Source: JBGTKH01 sp041744735
GTDB lineage: Bacteria > Planctomycetota > Planctomycetia > Pirellulales > Pirellulaceae
NCBI GenBank assembly: GCA_041744735.1
Contig: JBGTKH010000696.1
Location: forward strand, 1-8,894
Direction of reading: 5' to 3'
Length of the DNA: 8,894 nt
Position 1 is the first letter of the stretch; each line of letters begins with the position of its first letter. The notes below the pieces were generated by a model. That model saw only the letters and a list, made by a program, of their open reading frames with translations. It had not been told where the DNA came from and did not search any database. The position numbers and the translations under genes were made by a program. Shown here piece after piece: positions 5,877 through 8,894 of the stretch.

Positions 5877-6296
5877 ATGAAGACAAAGCTCGTACAACGT
5901 CGTCGGCGCGGTTTCACGCTGATGGAAGTATTATTGGTGCTGGCGATCCTGGTGATTCTGGGGTCGCTAGTGGGTTACTACTTCGCCGGCATGCAGAAGC
6001 GCGGCTATTCCGACGCGGCGAAAGCGCAGATCGGCATGTTCGAACAACAGCTTGACCTTTATCACCTGGACGTCAGCGGTTACCCGACGACCACCCAGGG
6101 GCTGACGGCATTGCGGCAGGCACCCTCGGATCTGCGTGTGCCGGAAAAGTGGCGTGGTCCTTATGCTGAGAAGGATATTCCGATGGACCCGTGGGGAAAT
6201 CCGTACCAGTATGAGCTACTCGGCGCCGAAGAATTCCACATCTGGTCGCTCGGTCCCAACGCGCAAGATGCGGGCGATGACATCTCAAACAAATAG
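5877..6296 (+). CDS. gspG: Major pseudopilin GspG
   Basis: The 139-residue prepilin has a short basic leader (KLVQRRRR), a prepilin-peptidase site G12|F13, and the conserved glutamate at +5 (E17), followed by the hydrophobic helix FTLMEVLLVLAILVILGSL. The globular domain carries GspG landmarks: YPTTTQGLTAL (69-79), RGPYAEKDIP (93-102), DPWGNPYQY (104-112), and a C-terminal SLGPNAQDAGDDI loop corresponding to the calcium-binding loop of the family. GspG subunits polymerise into the pseudopilus shaft. The ATG has a GGGAG ribosome site at 5863-5867 at good spacing. Length is typical and the gene looks intact. It is separated from gspF by 163 bases of repeats. Confidence 0.95.
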   Translation: MKTKLVQRRRRGFTLMEVLLVLAILVILGSLVGYYFAGMQKRGYSDAAKAQIGMFEQQLDLYHLDVSGYPTTTQGLTALRQAPSDLRVPEKWRGPYAEKDIPMDPWGNPYQYELLGAEEFHIWSLGPNAQDAGDDISNK

Positions 6297-6310
6297 TGGG
6301 AAAACTCGTG

Positions 6311-6421
6311 CTCGTTCCCAAGCTTCCGGCTTGGGAACCCACAATCCCGAAGCTCTGATTCGACTATCGTGGAACCAGGGCTTCCGTAGATCGTGTTCCC
6401 AAGCCGGCGTTGCGGAACGAG
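6311..6421 (+). repeat. 111-bp nested inverted-repeat element, gspG-gspH gap
   Basis: The ends CTCGTTCC (6311-6318) and GGAACGAG (6414-6421) are inverted. Inside, GTTCCCAAGC (6314-6323) pairs with GCTTGGGAAC (6329-6338), GAAGCTCTG (6349-6357) pairs with CAGGGCTTC (6376-6384) with one G-U, and GTTCCCAAGC recurs at 6395-6404. The right end looks eroded compared with the left. It nearly fills the gap between gspG and gspH, ending 14 bases before the gspH start. Confidence 0.75.
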
Positions 6422-6435
6422 AATCTAATCGAGTC

Positions 6436-7098
6436 ATGTTTCAACGCAGTGCTACGATAACGAACTATTATAGGCAGCGGCACCGCCGCCGCGGACTGTC
6501 GCTGCTCGAGTTGTTGTTGGTATTGGCGCTGATGGTAGCCGTGGCCGCGCTCACGTTGCCGTCGCTGCGCGGGCCGATGGAAAACCAGCGGCTGCGCAAA
6601 TCGGCCGATGCAATTAGGGCGGAATGGAACAAAGCTCGCAACCGCGCGATGCGCACCGGCCGGATTCAGGTCTTTCGCTTCGAGACCAACGGCAGCCATT
6701 ACGTCGTCGAGCCGTGGTACAGCGAGGACGATTATCTGGAGTCGTCCGATGGTCTGGCAGCGGGCGTTGATCCGTTGCATCCCGGCTCGGCCGTTCCGGC
6801 GCCGATTGCGAATGTCGTCGAGCCGGAGACGTTGGAACTGCCTGAGGGTGTGTTGTTTTTCACGGGCGACGCGGCCGTGGAAGTTCGGTCATTGAACGTC
6901 GAAGAGGCCATGCAGCAGTTCGACGCGCGCGACGCCAGTTGGTCGCGGCCGATCTTCTTCTATCCCGACGGCGAGACCTCCACCGCGCAACTGATCTTAA
7001 CCAACCGTCAAGAACAATTCATCCGCCTCGACCTGCGCGGCCTAACCGGCATCTCGCAAGTTACCGACCTAATGACCATCGACCAATTGACACAATAG
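6436..7098 (+). CDS. gspH: Minor pseudopilin GspH-like protein
   Basis: The 220-residue prepilin has a basic leader (RQRHRRR), a processing site G20|L21, and E25 at +5 in LSLLELLLVLALMVAVAAL. The next region, LRKSADAIRAEWNKARNRAM, TGRIQVFRFE and HYVVEPW, matches the GspH/FimT-type pattern of a helix followed by a beta domain. The protein ends with FYPDGETSTAQLIL and RLDLRGLTGISQV, typical of the late strands of this fold. The frame is open from 6136, but that part overlaps gspG and the repeat element, so the ATG at 6436 just before the leader is preferred; no strong ribosome site is seen. GspH would join the pseudopilus tip with I, J and K. Its assignment rests on fold pattern and position between G and I. 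It is longer than many GspH proteins. Confidence 0.82.
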   Translation: MFQRSATITNYYRQRHRRRGLSLLELLLVLALMVAVAALTLPSLRGPMENQRLRKSADAIRAEWNKARNRAMRTGRIQVFRFETNGSHYVVEPWYSEDDYLESSDGLAAGVDPLHPGSAVPAPIANVVEPETLELPEGVLFFTGDAAVEVRSLNVEEAMQQFDARDASWSRPIFFYPDGETSTAQLILTNRQEQFIRLDLRGLTGISQVTDLMTIDQLTQ

Positions 7099-7099
7099 A

Positions 7100-7210
7100 T
7101 TTGGAGTGCGGCGACTCATCGCCGCTTTAGGAGTTTTGGAGTGCGGCGACTCGTCACCGCTTTAGGAGTTTTGGAGTGCGGCGACTCGTCGCCGCTTTAG
7201 GAGTTTTGGA
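7100..7210 (+). repeat. Three 35-bp tandem repeats and a partial fourth, gspH-gspI gap
   Basis: Units begin at 7100, 7135 and 7170 with TTTGGAGTGCGGCGACTCRT and differ at only one or two positions; TTTGGA at 7205-7210 starts a fourth and then diverges. The third copy holds a perfect hairpin, GCGGCGA-ctcg-TCGCCGC (7178-7195). The array begins directly after the gspH stop codon. It is not CRISPR: the units are contiguous, with no spacers. Confidence 0.88.
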
Positions 7211-7251
7211 CGAGAGTGCAAATCAACGAGCAAAAGAGATCCTAAAGTCCC

Positions 7252-7278
7252 AAAGCGCTGACGAGTCACCGCACTCCA
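7252..7278 (-). repeat. Inverted copy of the 35-bp unit
   Basis: The reverse complement of 7252-7278 matches the core of the 7100-7204 unit at 24 of 27 positions. With CCTAAAG at 7241-7247 (inverted CTTTAGG), it closes the array so that the transcript could form a large stem between the third copy and this one. It ends eight bases before gspI. Confidence 0.75.
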
Positions 7279-7285
7279 TATACTT

Positions 7286-7810
7286 ATGCAACCCTCGCGA
7301 AAAAAAAGACGCCTGGCCCGCCGCGGTTTGACGCTGTTGGAAGCCATGTTGGCGTTGGCGATCCTCGGATTGTCAATCGCTGCGACGGGCGAATTGATGC
7401 GCGTCGGTCTGCGCAGCGCCGCGGCGGCGCGAGATCTGACAACCGCTCAATTGTTGTGCGAAACGAAAATGGCCGAGATCAGCGCCGGCATCATTCCCCC
7501 TGAACCCGTGCTGCGGATGCAAGACGAGTTCGATCCGGAGTGGGTTTACTCGATCGAGCAACAGATCATCGAACAGCCGGGGCTGATCGCCATTCGCGTG
7601 ACCGTCGAGAAAGACATCGACGAGGGCCGGCGGCCGATCTCGTTCAGCCTGATTCGCTGGGTTCCCGATCCGGCCCTGGCACTGCTTCCGGAAGAGGCAA
7701 CGAGTGAAAGCACTGCGACGGGAAGCACAACGGGCGGCAGCCAGAGCACGGGCGGCGCGAGTCAGACTACAAGCGGCTCATCGTTCTCGTCAGGAGGCAG
7801 CAATGGTTGA
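7286..7810 (+). CDS. gspI: Minor pseudopilin GspI-like protein with a Ser/Thr/Gly tail
   Basis: The 174-residue prepilin has a strongly basic leader (RKKRRLARR), a processing site G14|L15, and E19 at +5 in LTLLEAMLALAILGLSIAA. The following AQLLCETKMAEI (54-65) fits the GspI pattern, and the beta domain runs to about residue 137. From about 138 the chain is almost wholly Ser, Thr and Gly (ESTATGSTTGGSQSTGG and on), a disordered tail that ordinary GspI proteins of about 120-130 residues lack. No ribosome site precedes the ATG; the last eight bases overlap gspJ, so the two are translationally linked. An A8 run (7300-7307) inside the leader is slippage-prone but the frame is intact. Assignment as GspI is from position and N-terminal pattern. 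Confidence 0.83.
   Translation: MQPSRKKRRLARRGLTLLEAMLALAILGLSIAATGELMRVGLRSAAAARDLTTAQLLCETKMAEISAGIIPPEPVLRMQDEFDPEWVYSIEQQIIEQPGLIAIRVTVEKDIDEGRRPISFSLIRWVPDPALALLPEEATSESTATGSTTGGSQSTGGASQTTSGSSFSSGGSNG
7792..7797 (+). promoter_or_regulatory. Ribosome binding site that fixes the gspJ start
   Basis: A perfect AGGAGG lies five bases before the ATG at 7803. It shows that gspJ starts inside the end of gspI, at a codon that gives a normal six-residue leader, and not at earlier in-frame codons from 7704. Confidence 0.85.
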
Positions 7811-8768
7811 TCGGCGCGGCGTGACACTGATCGAACTGATGCTGGCTCTGGCCTTGTCGGCATTTATTCTTGTCGCCATCGGCATGGCGATCGACGTGAA
7901 TCTGCGGGCGCTCGATGCCCGGCGCAGTCACGTCGAGCAAGCTCAATTGGCCCGCGCCGTCCTGCGCCGTATCGCCGACGATCTGCGCAGCGCCGTGCGC
8001 ACGGAGACCACGGACTTCTCCAGCGTCGAAGACTTGGCAACCGACGTCTTGCCTATTGACGCCTCCGAGCTAACCGGTATGGCCGAATCGGCCGGCGTCG
8101 ATCCAAGCGTGACCAGTTCCGCGACGAACATCGCCGATTCCCTGGCGCCTCCCGCGGTCCCCGGCGTGTATGGCAATCAATATGAATTGCAGGTGGACAT
8201 CAGCCGGCTGCCGCGGCTGGATGAATATCAGGTTATGATGTCGTCTGACCCCAACGTCTCATTGGTCGATGTGCCCAGTGATGTGAAGACGGTGGCATAT
8301 TACATTCAGCCGACGGGCGCTATCACCGCCGACAGCAGTCTGGCGACGGGCTCCGCCGGCCGCCAGCAAACGACATCGATCAACGGCAGCAACGGCGGGT
8401 TGGTGCGCCGCGAACTGGACCGCGCCGTTACTCAGTGGGCCATGAACAACGCCAACTACGAGGCTCTTCAGCAGAAGGCCCAAGTGCTTGCGCCGGAAGT
8501 GGCGTATGTGGAGTTCCGTTACTTCGACGGCACGCAGTGGTGGACCGAATGGGATTCACAAGTCCAAGGCACGCTGCCGGTGGCCGTGGATATCGCGATT
8601 GCGATCGTGTCACCACCGCAAGACCTCGAGGGCCAGCCGCTCTCCGCCGCGTCGTTCACCAGTTTCGCCGACCTGCCGCAGGGCACGTCGATCTATCGCC
8701 TCGTCGTGCGACTCCCCGTTGGCGAACCGCCTCGGCCCCCGGAAACGGAGACGGAGTTGCTGCCGTGA
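7803..8768 (+). CDS. gspJ: Minor pseudopilin GspJ-like protein with low-complexity inserts
   Basis: The 321-residue prepilin has a short leader MVDRRG, a processing site G6|V7, and E11 at +5 in VTLIELMLALALSAFILVAI. The stretch QLARAVLRRIADDLRSAVR (48-66) is the GspJ amphipathic helix, and LAPEVAYVEFRYFDGTQWW (229-247) with WDSQVQGTLPVAVDI (250-264) matches the late GspJ signature in which a Tyr-Asp-Gly-x-x-Trp stretch precedes a Leu-Pro-x-Ala-Val strand. Two Ser/Ala/Thr/Gly-rich inserts (about 70-120 and 171-200) lengthen it well beyond the usual 200 or so residues. The C-terminus is Pro/Glu-rich. GspJ works with GspI and GspK at the pseudopilus tip. It overlaps gspI by eight bases, so both are made from one transcript. 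Confidence 0.87.
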   Translation: MVDRRGVTLIELMLALALSAFILVAIGMAIDVNLRALDARRSHVEQAQLARAVLRRIADDLRSAVRTETTDFSSVEDLATDVLPIDASELTGMAESAGVDPSVTSSATNIADSLAPPAVPGVYGNQYELQVDISRLPRLDEYQVMMSSDPNVSLVDVPSDVKTVAYYIQPTGAITADSSLATGSAGRQQTTSINGSNGGLVRRELDRAVTQWAMNNANYEALQQKAQVLAPEVAYVEFRYFDGTQWWTEWDSQVQGTLPVAVDIAIAIVSPPQDLEGQPLSAASFTSFADLPQGTSIYRLVVRLPVGEPPRPPETETELLP

Positions 8769-8894
8769 GCGTTAATTGCATGCTATCCAATGACGGTGGT
8801 GCCAATTATTCTGGAATGTGTAGACGCAAGAGTTCGGCCCGTCGTTTAACCGCAAGCCGTAGGCGTGCGTTTCCTCGCTAGGCAACGTCAATCA
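8769..8894 (+). other. Non-coding end of window, no gspK start seen
   Basis: No prepilin leader or other recognisable protein begins here. A small imperfect palindrome is present (CGCAAGCC at 8851-8858, GGCGTGCG at 8862-8869, 7 of 8 paired), again suggesting repeat-derived intergenic DNA. gspK may begin beyond the edge. Confidence 0.5.

Noticed and set aside
6136..6435. Upstream extension of gspH to 6136
   Set aside because: It overlaps gspG in another frame and runs through a repeat element; a prepilin leader of over 100 residues is implausible.
7100..7204. CRISPR array from the 35-bp repeats
   Set aside because: Units are contiguous with no spacers and each is internally palindromic over most of its length.
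8765..8881. GTG-started frame overlapping the gspJ stop as a possible gspK
   Set aside because: The 38-residue translation is Arg/Ser-rich, lacks any Gly-[Phe/Leu/Val]-Thr-Leu-x-Glu prepilin motif and stops inside a palindrome.

Overview
The window looks like part of a chromosome of a Planctomycetota bacterium, probably Pirellulales-like. This is inferred from a planctomycete-style type II secretion (T2SS) gene order, a Spy-like secreted protein with a glycine-rich tail, and several families of palindromic intergenic repeats. Similarity searching would be needed to confirm it. All recognisable genes are on the + strand.

Bases 1-1212 hold the remains of a type III-like restriction-modification operon. 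The 3' end of a DNA methyltransferase gene carries a one-base frameshift. It overlaps hicA, which overlaps hicB, whose stop codon touches the start codon of a restriction-helicase (res) gene. The res gene has lost most of its middle and its nuclease end. The toxin-antitoxin pair hicAB therefore sits inside the restriction operon, joined without gaps, and is intact while both restriction-modification genes are broken.

Bases 1213-1469 are non-coding. Bases 1470-2243 encode a small exported protein made of two Spy/CpxP-like LTxxQ units and a Gly/Arg/Pro/Gln-rich tail. Bases 2244-2475 carry a perfect TATAAT box overlapping an imperfect palindrome, then a 13-bp stem-loop, all upstream of the secretion genes.

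Bases 2476-8768 are a T2SS cluster in the order gspE (cytoplasmic ATPase), gspF (inner-membrane platform), gspG (major pseudopilin), gspH, gspI and gspJ (minor pseudopilins). Together these would build and drive the pseudopilus that pushes folded proteins out of the periplasm. gspI and gspJ overlap, but every other gap in the cluster is filled with a different palindromic or tandem repeat: three in E-F, one tandem array in F-G, a nested element in G-H, and a 35-bp triplicate with an inverted copy in H-I. The partner gene gspK does not start in the last 126 bases, and gspD, gspL and gspM are not in the window.
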